Positions 1-8,337 of a stretch of DNA of 27,475 nucleotides are shown piece after piece (the first letter of the stretch is position 1; the number at the start of each line of letters is the position of its first letter). The position numbers were made by a program, and so were the translations under genes. The DNA comes from an uncultured Saprospirales bacterium (GTDB lineage: Bacteria > Bacteroidota > Bacteroidia > Chitinophagales > Saprospiraceae), in the NCBI GenBank assembly GCA_937926355.1, contig CALAZP010000250.1:1-27475 (forward strand), read 5' to 3'. Below the pieces are notes generated by a model that saw only the letters and a program-made list of their open reading frames with translations, had not been told where the DNA came from and made no database searches.

Positions 1-1
1 A

Positions 2-763
2 AATTGGTTTCAATTGTATTACCCTTCAGAACAATCAGTAAGAGACGATATCCTTAATAGAGTAACATCAGCTGGGGTAAAAGTTTTAGTCTTGCTTAGC
101 GACGTACCTAGTTTTGGAATCAGATATAAAGACATCAAGAATGGTTTGGCACTTCCCCCTAAAATGAGTCTTAGAAATATCATGCAAATAATGCAACACC
201 CAGATTGGGCAATTAGGACTTTATGGCACGGCAAACCGCAGTTTGTAAACATGAACCCATACATGCCAAAGGGCCTTAATCTAAGGCAATTAGGGACTTT
301 TATGAATCAAAACTTTTCCGGTCGTTTGACTAAAGATAGATTATTAGAAATCCGATCCAAATGGAAAGGTACTCTGGTTTTAAAAGGGGTAGCCAGTGAA
401 AAAGATGCAGAGATAGCTAGGGAAGTGGGTATGGATGGGATCATAATTTCCAACCATGGGGGAAGACAATTAGATAACGGGGAATCCACCATCAATACCT
501 TAGACCGTTTAGCTAACAAATATAAAAGTCATTATACCGTAATGATGGATTCCGGAATAAGGACAGGTGCGGACGTTGCAGTATCCATGGCAACGGGAGC
601 TCAATTTACTTTTATGGGCAGAACCTTTATGTATGGTGTGGGTGCATTAGGTAATAAAGGAGGGTTATTCACCATTCAGATGCTCAAAAAACAATTACAA
701 CAAGTCATGGAGCAAGTTGGTGCACCTTCGGTAAAAGAGCTAACTCAATCCTTACTTCGTTAA
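2..763 (+). CDS. FMN-dependent alpha-hydroxy-acid oxidase/dehydrogenase (lactate type), 5' partial
   Basis: The frame is open from the left edge, so the N-terminus (roughly 130 residues of a family near 380) lies outside; 253 residues are visible. The first residues read WFQLY, a hallmark of the lactate oxidase/LldD/glycolate oxidase family. Further family signatures follow in order: LVLKGV, with the FMN-contacting Lys; ISNHGGRQLD, with the catalytic His and substrate-binding Arg; DSGIRTGADV, the FMN phosphate loop; and GRTFMYG near the C-terminus. These enzymes oxidise 2-hydroxy acids such as L-lactate to 2-keto acids using FMN, passing electrons to quinone, cytochrome or oxygen. Lactate is the likeliest substrate, but glycolate or other 2-hydroxy acids cannot be excluded. 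The stop codon lies inside the 3' end of the convergent SGNH hydrolase gene. The in-frame TTG at 14 is internal, not the start. Confidence 0.9.
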   Translation, partial: NWFQLYYPSEQSVRDDILNRVTSAGVKVLVLLSDVPSFGIRYKDIKNGLALPPKMSLRNIMQIMQHPDWAIRTLWHGKPQFVNMNPYMPKGLNLRQLGTFMNQNFSGRLTKDRLLEIRSKWKGTLVLKGVASEKDAEIAREVGMDGIIISNHGGRQLDNGESTINTLDRLANKYKSHYTVMMDSGIRTGADVAVSMATGAQFTFMGRTFMYGVGALGNKGGLFTIQMLKKQLQQVMEQVGAPSVKELTQSLLR

Positions 764-1432
764 AATGCTTGATAATAAAGCTTCAACCATTTGGCCCATC
801 ACTTGATACCCTTCCTTAGTCGGATGAACTTCGTCTGAAGCATATTTTTTGGGAAGACCATTTCTTTCATCTTTCATAGTGCTGTGGTAATCCAGATAAA
901 AATGTCCGTTAGAAATAGCGTAATCACTTAACATTTGATTTAAGGCTATAATTTTTTGGGCTGGCTCTAGACCTGGTTTCCAAGGATAGTCGTAAACTGG
1001 AAGAACGGAGGATATTACCACCTTAATTCCATTAGCTTGGGCAATCTCAGCCATGGAGAAAATATTATCTGCAATCATTTTGAGAGTAGATGGACCTGTA
1101 TTACCCGCAATATCATTAGTTCCAGCCAAAATGACCACTGCCTCTGGGTCCAAATCCACAACATCCTGTCGAAATCTAATCAACATTTGAGGTGTTGTTT
1201 GACCGCCAATTCCTCTATTTACATAAGGTTTGCCGTTAAAAAAATCTGGATCGGCATTTCCCCACCCTTCGGTAATAGAATTACCCATAAATACCACTCT
1301 TCCCACTTCTTTATTGCTAATTTTGGAATTGTCTTCGGCATATTTATTTAAGTTTGGCCAATCTTGACCAACAAGCGTATGACTAATAAAAGTGAGGGTA
1401 AGAATAGGTAATAAATGGATAATTCTAATCAT
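752..1432 (-). CDS. Secreted SGNH/GDSL-type hydrolase (lipase/acylhydrolase family)
   Basis: The 226-residue protein has an N-terminal signal peptide (hydrophobic to about residue 20, cleavage near VGQ-D). The four SGNH blocks are present: GNSITEGW with nucleophile Ser52 (GNS replaces the classical GDS, which is common in Bacteroidota), NRGIGGQ with the oxyanion Gly at 74-76, AGTNDIAGN with Asn106, and DEVHP with Asp200 and His203. It should hydrolyse ester bonds (acetyl or acyl esters on sugars, lipids or peptidoglycan) in the periplasm or outside. The substrate cannot be told from sequence. It is the last gene of the susC-led run, 7 nt after the barrel-protein gene. Its TAA overlaps the end of the convergent hydroxy-acid oxidase gene by 12 nt. 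Confidence 0.88.
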   Translation of the reverse strand: MIRIIHLLPILTLTFISHTLVGQDWPNLNKYAEDNSKISNKEVGRVVFMGNSITEGWGNADPDFFNGKPYVNRGIGGQTTPQMLIRFRQDVVDLDPEAVVILAGTNDIAGNTGPSTLKMIADNIFSMAEIAQANGIKVVISSVLPVYDYPWKPGLEPAQKIIALNQMLSDYAISNGHFYLDYHSTMKDERNGLPKKYASDEVHPTKEGYQVMGQMVEALLSSILTK

Positions 1433-1439
1433 GATTATT

Positions 1440-1940
1440 TTAATTTAAAATATACCTTACAGATACGGCAGCGAAACCAGCATTGAATCGGTTTAGGGTT
1501 GAAATTCCGTAAATATTTTCAAAAGAGTCCCAAAGGTAAATGGTCGGTGACCAATCTAAACTAATATTTACAGGTACGTCCTCAATAGAATAGTCTAACC
1601 CAATAACTCCGGAAACTCCAAAGGTGCTATAGCCTTTTCCTAATCCTAAACCGTAGCTCCAAGTACTAAAAATGGCCCCTCCACCCCAATACCACTTTAA
1701 CCTTTCTACATCACTAATAGGAGTGTGAGATTGATATTGTCCACCAAGGACAAAACCACTCCAATTAATCCCTGCAAAGGCCTCTACAGCAGCTTTTTCA
1801 TTGAGAAAAGTCTTGTAGCTACCTACCAAACCGTAACCAATTTTTCCCCCGATTGCAGAGTTGTAATCCTGAGCAGATACTGTTATGGAGGTTAATAGTG
1901 CTAAGCTAAAAATAGCAGATAATAGAATTTGCTTTCTCAT
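1440..1940 (-). CDS. Small outer-membrane beta-barrel-like protein, unknown function
   Basis: The protein has 166 residues with a clear signal peptide (MRKQILLSAIF, cleavage after VSA-Q near residue 24). The rest alternates hydrophobic and polar residues with many Gly and aromatic residues (GGKIGYGLVGSYKTF, GGGAIFSTWSYGLGLG) and ends in VSIRY-like residues (AAVSVRYILN). This pattern fits a small beta-barrel outer-membrane protein of about eight strands. I do not recognise a specific family. The start codon overlaps the stop of the upstream CRTAC1-like gene (ATGA, 1937-1940), so translation is probably coupled. There is no Shine-Dalgarno motif; the start follows a run of nine A on the coding strand. 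Its place inside the susC-led run suggests an envelope role connected to that system. Confidence 0.75.
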   Translation of the reverse strand: MRKQILLSAIFSLALLTSITVSAQDYNSAIGGKIGYGLVGSYKTFLNEKAAVEAFAGINWSGFVLGGQYQSHTPISDVERLKWYWGGGAIFSTWSYGLGLGKGYSTFGVSGVIGLDYSIEDVPVNISLDWSPTIYLWDSFENIYGISTLNRFNAGFAAVSVRYILN

Positions 1941-3610
1941 TTTTTTTTCTTGAAAATAAAAAATATTCCTAAAAACAGCACAAAAATTATTACATAACCT
2001 ATTCTATTCCAATATTTTGGTGTCGATTGAATTTCTTCCTTTATTACCAAATTGGTGTCAATAGAAACTTGTTCTACCCGCTGAATACGATTTCCTGGCC
2101 AGACCACTTCTACATAATTTATAGAATCTATATCTCCCAAACCGAAATGCGCCCAACTTGAACTTTGTGAGATAAAACTCGATCCACCATCTATTTCACG
2201 AATTAATTTTCCTTTTGAGGTATGTAGGATAATTTTAGCACCAAGCCCTCTACTAGTCCCTTTGACACCTTTTAATTGAATTTTCATCCAATGATGATCA
2301 TTTTTACTTTTATTCTCATATAGTTGAGTAACGGAGTTGATGCTTTCAGGGTAAGATAAAATAGGTTGGTGATTGATCACCAATAAATCCAAATCTCCAT
2401 CATTATCTTTATCAAAAACAATAGATCCCCTTCCAATCCCATAATCAGCTAATCCGACCAGTCTAGCTTTTTCTGTAAATTTCCCTTCTGTATTTTCGTA
2501 ATAATGATTATACATGGGCGTACAATTCGGATTCAAATCTCCATTTGAAGTGAATAAATCTAAATCCCCATCGTTATCGAAATCTGAAAAGTTCGCTCCC
2601 CAACTGATATTAAAAAATTTTAACTTCAATTCATCTGCTATATCTTCATATCCGTTTTCCCTCCGTACCATTAGATAATTCCCTCTGATATTGGTGAAAA
2701 AGTAATCCATATACCCGTCTCCGGTAATATCTCCAATGGCGATTCCCATAGAATTTATTTTTAAATCTAATCCTAAGGCCTCAGCCTTATCAGTAAATTT
2801 TTTCTTAGGGTATTCATTGGTGTAAAATAAATTAGGAGGTGCTTTATATCCAAAATCATTCATCACCATTATATCTAAATCCCCATCGTTATCCGCATCA
2901 GTAAAGACCCCCCCGAATCCGAATCCAGTGTGATCTATTCCGTAGTTTTGATCCTGCCTTTCAAATTTCAATCCATTTTGATTGATATATAAATAATCTT
3001 CAGCTTCATTATTAGCGTTGACTATATCATTGTCGTATATCGTGTCTAACTTTCCGTCATAATTGTAAAAATAATTGCCCAAATATATATCGGGAAACCC
3101 ATCAGCATTGACGTCGCCAACATGCGCAGATGTTGAAAAAGCTTCATCATCGTTTAAACCAAATTCTCTAGTTGATTCTCTGAAAGTTCCATCACCGTTA
3201 TTAATGAAAAGCAAATTAATTGCCCTGGGTATAATTAAAATGGTATCTGCACGGGTAATAGTGGTGATAAAAATATCTACCCATCCATCTTTATTAAAAT
3301 CCGCACTAATGGCTCCTTGGGTAACATATTTTGAAGTAATTCCCATACCCGAAGAGATAAGCATATCTTGGAAGGTCCCATCTTTTTGATTGATATATAA
3401 CCTGTCGGGATACAACCCCCCGGCTATATATAAATCTTCCCACCCATCATTATTAAAATCAGCAGCACATCCGCCTCCACCAAACAACCCCTCGTAAACT
3501 TCGAAATGATGATTGATTCCACTTTGCTGGGTGACCTCCTCAAAAACGGTTTGTCCTATTAGAAAAGACCAATTACCTATAAACAATAGACCTAAAAATA
3601 ACTTCTGCAT
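1937..3610 (-). CDS. CRTAC1-family FG-GAP/VCBS repeat protein with ASPIC/UnbV domain and C-terminal membrane tail
   Basis: The protein has 557 residues. A signal peptide spans about 1-20 (ending FLIGQ). Seven calcium-binding FG-GAP/VCBS motifs of the form D-x-N/D-x-D-G-x-x-D follow, including DFNNDGWEDLY (51), DFNKDGWVDIF, DVNADGFPDIY, DADNDGDLDIM, DITGDGYMDYF, DFDNDGDLDLF and DKDNDGDLDLL. They predict a seven-bladed beta-propeller. An ASPIC/UnbV domain follows (GLGAKI, then SSSWAHFGLG and VEVVWPG, about 450-520). The protein then ends in a hydrophobic segment (YVIIFVLFLGIFF) and four lysines, so it is probably membrane-anchored with the propeller outside the cytoplasm. The biochemical role of such proteins is not established; binding of a ligand or partner is likely. 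It starts 4 nt after the haloperoxidase gene and overlaps the next gene by 4 nt. Confidence 0.88.
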   Translation of the reverse strand: MQKLFLGLLFIGNWSFLIGQTVFEEVTQQSGINHHFEVYEGLFGGGGCAADFNNDGWEDLYIAGGLYPDRLYINQKDGTFQDMLISSGMGITSKYVTQGAISADFNKDGWVDIFITTITRADTILIIPRAINLLFINNGDGTFRESTREFGLNDDEAFSTSAHVGDVNADGFPDIYLGNYFYNYDGKLDTIYDNDIVNANNEAEDYLYINQNGLKFERQDQNYGIDHTGFGFGGVFTDADNDGDLDIMVMNDFGYKAPPNLFYTNEYPKKKFTDKAEALGLDLKINSMGIAIGDITGDGYMDYFFTNIRGNYLMVRRENGYEDIADELKLKFFNISWGANFSDFDNDGDLDLFTSNGDLNPNCTPMYNHYYENTEGKFTEKARLVGLADYGIGRGSIVFDKDNDGDLDLLVINHQPILSYPESINSVTQLYENKSKNDHHWMKIQLKGVKGTSRGLGAKIILHTSKGKLIREIDGGSSFISQSSSWAHFGLGDIDSINYVEVVWPGNRIQRVEQVSIDTNLVIKEEIQSTPKYWNRIGYVIIFVLFLGIFFIFKKKK

Positions 3611-3614
3611 CTTC

Positions 3615-4943
3615 TTAATTTTTCCAGTCCAGCTCCAAGATATTTTGAGATATTTCTGCTCCTTTTTCTAGACCAACTTGATTGTCATGTGGAATATGTA
3701 TGCCACCAAAAAATCTAGAATCAGCTATCTCCTTGGCGACATCACTAAAATGAGTGAATTTCCTAGGGATAAAATCTACCTCTCTTATTTCATCTCTTGA
3801 CCTTCCTTCATGCGCTCTATCATAAAATTCGAAATCGTCGCCAAAAAAATAAATAATTGTATGACTAAAAACCGAAGCTTGAATCGCATGTCCAGAGGGG
3901 AATGCCGGGAAGGGAGGATCAGGCCAAAATGATATCCAACTAGAATCGATATGTGCTGGAATATAGGTGTTGGGACGCTCAGTAAAAAAACGGTACTTCC
4001 ACTCCCAGCACTTAATGAAAGCATCAGCTAATCCCATCCCTAAGGATGCATACACCTGAGCGGCTATAAGGGGTTCAGGTTGAAAACTATCAATTGCGAT
4101 AGAGGCAAGGTAATAAGAATGTCCTGGTGGATTAAAGGTTTCACTAGGATCGTCGCCCCACCAAATTGCAGCTTCCTTTTCATCCTGTGTTAAAGTATTT
4201 CCTTTTTCATAGACTTTTTTAAATTGATGGTAATAAGAAGAGGTAGAATCTGTACTATAAGGAATCATCTCGGGATCTTCCATATTCCTATTTACTTTTA
4301 AAAAAGTTCGATTTTCTCCCCAATTTGGATGGAGTGGATAGTGAGAAAAAGATTGAGAAAACAGAGCTGGTTGCCAACTCCCAGGGAAAACCGGCCAAAC
4401 AAAATTTTTGTCAAAATTTCTAAGATAGGCTCGATGACCTCCATCACCTTTGGACCATTCAAAAATATTTTCTGCTACTTTTCTACCTAGCTTTTCAGAT
4501 TTTAACAATTCGATATCAGACCAATTCCCTTTAGAATATTCAGAAACTACAGTTTGATGAAGTGAATCGATTTTATTTTTGTTTTTATCGCTAGTTTGAA
4601 TATAAATGCTTTTTAAAATACTGGCCTGGCCTGCACTTAAAACTACTGGCCAGCAATAATCCATTAGGGAATCCCTTCCAATCATCATCTCTAGGCCATC
4701 TAATTGTTTAGATATAGAATGATAATTTGAATCGGATAATTGCAGGGTTTCGTACATAGTTAATCCAATATATCCCAACGATCTGGAAGCGAAAGTAGGA
4801 GAATTAGCTGGTGTATCTTTTAATATATGAAGGGTAAGGTCTACCCAATTTTGAATAATTTGAAGTGGATCTGGTGGTTGGCGTTGAACTTCACATCCCC
4901 AAAGGAGAGAGCCTAAAAGGAGTATAGGAAAGAAGTATTTCAT
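3615..4943 (-). CDS. Vanadium-dependent haloperoxidase-type lipoprotein (PAP2 superfamily)
   Basis: From the chosen start the protein has 442 residues. Its signal peptide ends in a lipobox, LLWGC (Cys17), so it is predicted to be lipid-anchored. The three-part vanadate/phosphate site of the vanadium haloperoxidase/PAP2 superfamily is complete: K316-x6-R323-P324 (KYRFFTERP), PSGH (349-352, with the acid-base His352), and SR (409-410) followed by H416-x3-D420, where His416 would ligate vanadate. Family enzymes oxidise halides with hydrogen peroxide and halogenate organics; relatives are acid phosphatases, so a phosphatase role remains possible. I prefer the start at 4943 over the in-frame ATG at 4991, because the signal peptide then begins properly and the 32-nt overlap with the upstream gene vanishes, leaving a 16-nt gap. 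The next gene starts 4 nt downstream. Confidence 0.87.
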   Translation of the reverse strand: MKYFFPILLLGSLLWGCEVQRQPPDPLQIIQNWVDLTLHILKDTPANSPTFASRSLGYIGLTMYETLQLSDSNYHSISKQLDGLEMMIGRDSLMDYCWPVVLSAGQASILKSIYIQTSDKNKNKIDSLHQTVVSEYSKGNWSDIELLKSEKLGRKVAENIFEWSKGDGGHRAYLRNFDKNFVWPVFPGSWQPALFSQSFSHYPLHPNWGENRTFLKVNRNMEDPEMIPYSTDSTSSYYHQFKKVYEKGNTLTQDEKEAAIWWGDDPSETFNPPGHSYYLASIAIDSFQPEPLIAAQVYASLGMGLADAFIKCWEWKYRFFTERPNTYIPAHIDSSWISFWPDPPFPAFPSGHAIQASVFSHTIIYFFGDDFEFYDRAHEGRSRDEIREVDFIPRKFTHFSDVAKEIADSRFFGGIHIPHDNQVGLEKGAEISQNILELDWKN

Positions 4944-4959
4944 ATTCAATGGAATTAGA

Positions 4960-7900
4960 TTAATAAGTATAGGCCTGTAAGGGAGCTTCATTAGAAATCA
5001 ACCAAAGTTCTTTATCGATTAAAATTAAGTCTCGAACGCTTCCTCGAATAGCCAGTCCACTTTTTTGAGGGCTAAGCGATTTGAAATTACCATTTCCAAT
5101 CCCTTTCATAAGTAAACCATAGTTGGCTTCCAGATACCCCAATCTTAACTTGGTATAATTGTTATTTCCAGCAGCTAATAAATCTTTGACCCCATCTCCA
5201 TCAAAATCTTGATAGCATAAAGCATAAATGGGAGCGTATTGAATTTCCTGAGGCAAGGGCGCTTCCTCATAGCCTTGAGGAGTACTCAAAAACATTGAAG
5301 TGGCCGTTTCATTTACCAATAATTTTTCAGAAGTCTTTAATTGAGAACCGTCCAGGATATCGGCTAATTTAGCTTGAGCATAAGCATGATAAGTAGTGAA
5401 TTGACCTCCATTTTGGGGCAATTGTTTGAGAAGTTCCCCTCGAGTAACGTCTGGATAAGAAGTACCTTGTAGGTAATAGGAAAATATAGGCAACATAGTA
5501 ATACCTCCATTGGTGGGAAAATAATGCAGCTCTATGGGTTCTTCTGGTGTGGCGGCAAACTGCATATTGAGGCCCCAATTTCCAAGTAATACATCTACTT
5601 TACCATCATTATTAAAATCATCTATGAGAAGAGAAGTCCAAAGTCCTTTTTTCTCTTTAATTACATTAGGCATATCTATCTCTTCCCATATTTCCCCATT
5701 TTTTTGAAAACCTCTTAAAGAAGCCCAATCACTGGCTACAAAAATTTCTTCAGTTCCATCTCCATTCCAATCCGCCTTCTGCACAGCATTTACTCTCTGC
5801 AGAGATTCTACATCTATTCCCATATTGGATTCGGATTCAGAAAACCTTCCGTTTCCCTGATTCATTAGAATAGTGCTTCTATCTGAGGTTGGAAATTTTC
5901 CAGGAACAAAGGAACCTCCAATAAAAATATCTTGGTTTCCGTCCTCATTAAAATCTATAGTTAAAGCTACCCTTGAGTTTCGGAAAGTATTAGGTAACCC
6001 TTCGGGAAAATATACCAGTCCTCCATTACCATCGTTTAAATACAATCGGTCTAATAACCGAGGATCTTTATCTCTAAGGTCGTGGTAACCCCCACTTAAA
6101 ACCAATAAATCATTATGACCATCTCCGTCAAAATCTTCAATTAGGGCATCTGTATCTACAAAATAGGCATGTTCTTTAAACACGGGAACCTCAGCTAATT
6201 TCATCTTTCCGTTAGTTTGTCTCAAGTAAAGTTGGCCTGGAAAGTTTTGATTGCCTCCGACAAATAAATCCTCTAATCCATCGCCATTAAGGTCACCTTT
6301 CTTCAAACAAACCGTTTCGTTGGAAAATGACTGAAGAAGGAGTAATTGCCTATCAAAATCATTATAATTGGAAGTAGAACCTGCATTGGGTATAGTGGTC
6401 AAGGGTCTAAAAATTTTAGGTAGCTCATTTGTTGCTGCAATAATAGAAGGCGGTTCAGCATCTTTCTGATTGATTATGAGCTTCTGATTAGCTGGTACTT
6501 GAGTAATTACCTGTCTTTCTCTATTGGGCCAAATGACCTCGATGGTATCAATTATTTGGTCCCCAATGCCTAAACCAAAATGTAGGGTAGGGGTAACAGA
6601 AGATTGAAATCCCCTAGTTGGATATTGTTCCTTGGATTGAATTAAAGAATCATTTTTAATAATCACTTTGGCACCTATTCCTAGTGTATTACCCGAGTTT
6701 CCTCTCAATGTAATGGAAAGAAAATGGTGGGGATGGCCCCCCCCTTGATTCTCATAAAAAAAGGCTTTTTGATTAACGTTATTAATCACTAAATCCAAAT
6801 CCCCATCATTGTCACTATCAAAGTATGCAGCTCCATTACTATTTGAAGGCCTTTCTAATCCCCATGAAAAGGTGGCGTTTACAAAACCCTTGCCTGAATT
6901 ATTTTTAAAAATATAGTTACTTACTTCGCTAGCAGGCATTTGGGCAATTATTTCCATTACATCCTCTCTAACTAATTTTCCTTTTTGAGCTACATAATCA
7001 TCCATGAAATTGATAAAATCCAAATTGGTATAATCCCTGAGATAGCCATTAGTAACGTGCAAATCATTCCAACCATCGTTATCAAAATCAGCCAGCAATG
7101 CAGACCAACTCCAGTCGGTATTGGATACTCCATAATATTGACCAGTCTCGGTAAAAGTGGAATTCCCATTGTTTAGGTGTAGCATATTCCGCATGAATTG
7201 CCGATAAAAACCACTTCTTTCAAATAGCTTGAATTTAGAGTAATTATCTGGGGCCATAAGCAGTTTTTGCCTTTCATGGTCTTCAGGAAGCATATCCAAA
7301 GTAAAGATATCTGGCCATCCATCATTATTGATGTCAGCGATATCATTCCCCATTGAAAAATGACTCGTATAGGTGATTTGGGAGGTTATTTCATTTATAA
7401 ATTTTCCATTCCCCTGATTTATATATAAATAATCGGGCACTGCGTAGTCATTGGAGACGTAAAAATCTGGCCATCCATCATTATTAATATCAGAAATTCC
7501 TAACCCTAATCCATAACTTAGTGGAGAGCCATTAATTCCATATTCTTGGGTTTTATCAAAATAACGTCCCTTTTCATTAAGGTAAAAACGCAACCCCCTT
7601 TCCACATCTTCTTGGGTAAAAAGTGCTTTGGTACTTTCTTCGTTGAGTAATGGAAGATTTTTAGGATTATGGTTTAATAAAAGCATATCCAAGTCTCCAT
7701 CTAAATCTGGATCAAAAAAATAAGCTTGAGTACTAAATCCCGTAGAGGCAAGACCATATTTTTCCGCCGATTCTTCGAAAATTGGAGTGCCATTGGCATC
7801 ATTGCCTTTATTGATCCACAACTCATTTTTTCTTTTTTCACCTGGTAACATACCAGAATAACATAAATACAGATCTATTTTTTCATCTCCATTAATATCT

Positions 7901-8256
7901 ACTATGGTAACGCCGGTTTTCCATGGTCCTGGTCTTCCAGCCACTGCAGTTTCTTGAGTTATTTTTTTAAACTTATTTTCTCCAGAATTAAGGTATAATT
8001 CATTTTGACCCATATTAGAGGTAAAATATAGATCTTCCAAGCCATCTCCATTAAAATCAGCAGCAGCTACTCCACCTCCATTATAGAAATATTCATACAC
8101 TAAAATATTTGTATTCAAACCTTCCTCTAGTAGATTGACAAAATCAATACCGCTTTGATCAGGATCTATTAGTTTGAAATGGGAATTTTCAAGGACTTTG
8201 TCATTTATTTCACAACCCATTAAAGTCAAAACAACCAACCCAAAAATATATTTCAT
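4960..8256 (-). CDS. Large FG-GAP/VCBS lipoprotein with ASPIC/UnbV domain between two propeller blocks
   Basis: The protein has 1098 residues. The N-terminus MKYIFGLVVLTLMGC is a lipoprotein signal with Cys15 as the lipidated residue. A first block of seven FG-GAP motifs starts with DFNGDGLEDLY (67) and includes two DINNDGWPD motifs, DFDNDGWND and DSDNDGDLD. Next comes an ASPIC/UnbV domain (GIGAKVIIKND, LHFGLGIGDQ, IEVIWPN; about 520-590). A second block follows with about six motifs (DLNGDGLEDLF, DFDGDGHNDLL, DFNEDGNQDIF, DWNGDGTEEIF, DFNNDGKVDVL, DFDGDGVKDLL). This predicts two calcium-stabilised beta-propellers on a lipid anchor, probably at the outer membrane. It lies directly downstream of susC-susD, separated by a terminator-like palindrome, and 16 nt upstream of the haloperoxidase gene. 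The molecular function is unknown; a role as an extra binding or processing subunit for the SusCD transporter is inference. Confidence 0.88.
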   Translation of the reverse strand: MKYIFGLVVLTLMGCEINDKVLENSHFKLIDPDQSGIDFVNLLEEGLNTNILVYEYFYNGGGVAAADFNGDGLEDLYFTSNMGQNELYLNSGENKFKKITQETAVAGRPGPWKTGVTIVDINGDEKIDLYLCYSGMLPGEKRKNELWINKGNDANGTPIFEESAEKYGLASTGFSTQAYFFDPDLDGDLDMLLLNHNPKNLPLLNEESTKALFTQEDVERGLRFYLNEKGRYFDKTQEYGINGSPLSYGLGLGISDINNDGWPDFYVSNDYAVPDYLYINQGNGKFINEITSQITYTSHFSMGNDIADINNDGWPDIFTLDMLPEDHERQKLLMAPDNYSKFKLFERSGFYRQFMRNMLHLNNGNSTFTETGQYYGVSNTDWSWSALLADFDNDGWNDLHVTNGYLRDYTNLDFINFMDDYVAQKGKLVREDVMEIIAQMPASEVSNYIFKNNSGKGFVNATFSWGLERPSNSNGAAYFDSDNDGDLDLVINNVNQKAFFYENQGGGHPHHFLSITLRGNSGNTLGIGAKVIIKNDSLIQSKEQYPTRGFQSSVTPTLHFGLGIGDQIIDTIEVIWPNRERQVITQVPANQKLIINQKDAEPPSIIAATNELPKIFRPLTTIPNAGSTSNYNDFDRQLLLLQSFSNETVCLKKGDLNGDGLEDLFVGGNQNFPGQLYLRQTNGKMKLAEVPVFKEHAYFVDTDALIEDFDGDGHNDLLVLSGGYHDLRDKDPRLLDRLYLNDGNGGLVYFPEGLPNTFRNSRVALTIDFNEDGNQDIFIGGSFVPGKFPTSDRSTILMNQGNGRFSESESNMGIDVESLQRVNAVQKADWNGDGTEEIFVASDWASLRGFQKNGEIWEEIDMPNVIKEKKGLWTSLLIDDFNNDGKVDVLLGNWGLNMQFAATPEEPIELHYFPTNGGITMLPIFSYYLQGTSYPDVTRGELLKQLPQNGGQFTTYHAYAQAKLADILDGSQLKTSEKLLVNETATSMFLSTPQGYEEAPLPQEIQYAPIYALCYQDFDGDGVKDLLAAGNNNYTKLRLGYLEANYGLLMKGIGNGNFKSLSPQKSGLAIRGSVRDLILIDKELWLISNEAPLQAYTY

Positions 8257-8279
8257 TGATTTGCACTTTGCCCAAAATT

Positions 8280-8316
8280 AAAAAATCTGCCCTAAATTTT
8301 AGGGCAGATTTTTTTT
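8280..8316 (-). terminator. Palindromic terminator/attenuator between susD and the FG-GAP lipoprotein gene
   Basis: A perfect inverted repeat of 17 nt per arm (8280-8296 and 8298-8314) has GC-rich core arms TCTGCCCTA / TAGGGCAGA. On both strands it is flanked by T runs, so it fits a bidirectional Rho-independent terminator. It sits 22 nt after the susD stop and 23 nt before the start of the next gene in the same direction. It may therefore lower, rather than abolish, transcription of the accessory genes relative to susCD, or protect the 3' end of the susCD mRNA. The structure is seen directly; the activity is inferred. Confidence 0.85.
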
Positions 8317-8337
8317 AACTCAAATTACGTTAGTGGA

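Noticed and set aside
4944..4991. Longer haloperoxidase N-terminus starting at 4991
   Set aside because: It would place 16 polar/proline-rich residues before the lipoprotein signal and overlap the upstream gene by 32 nt. The internal Met at 4943 gives a standard signal.
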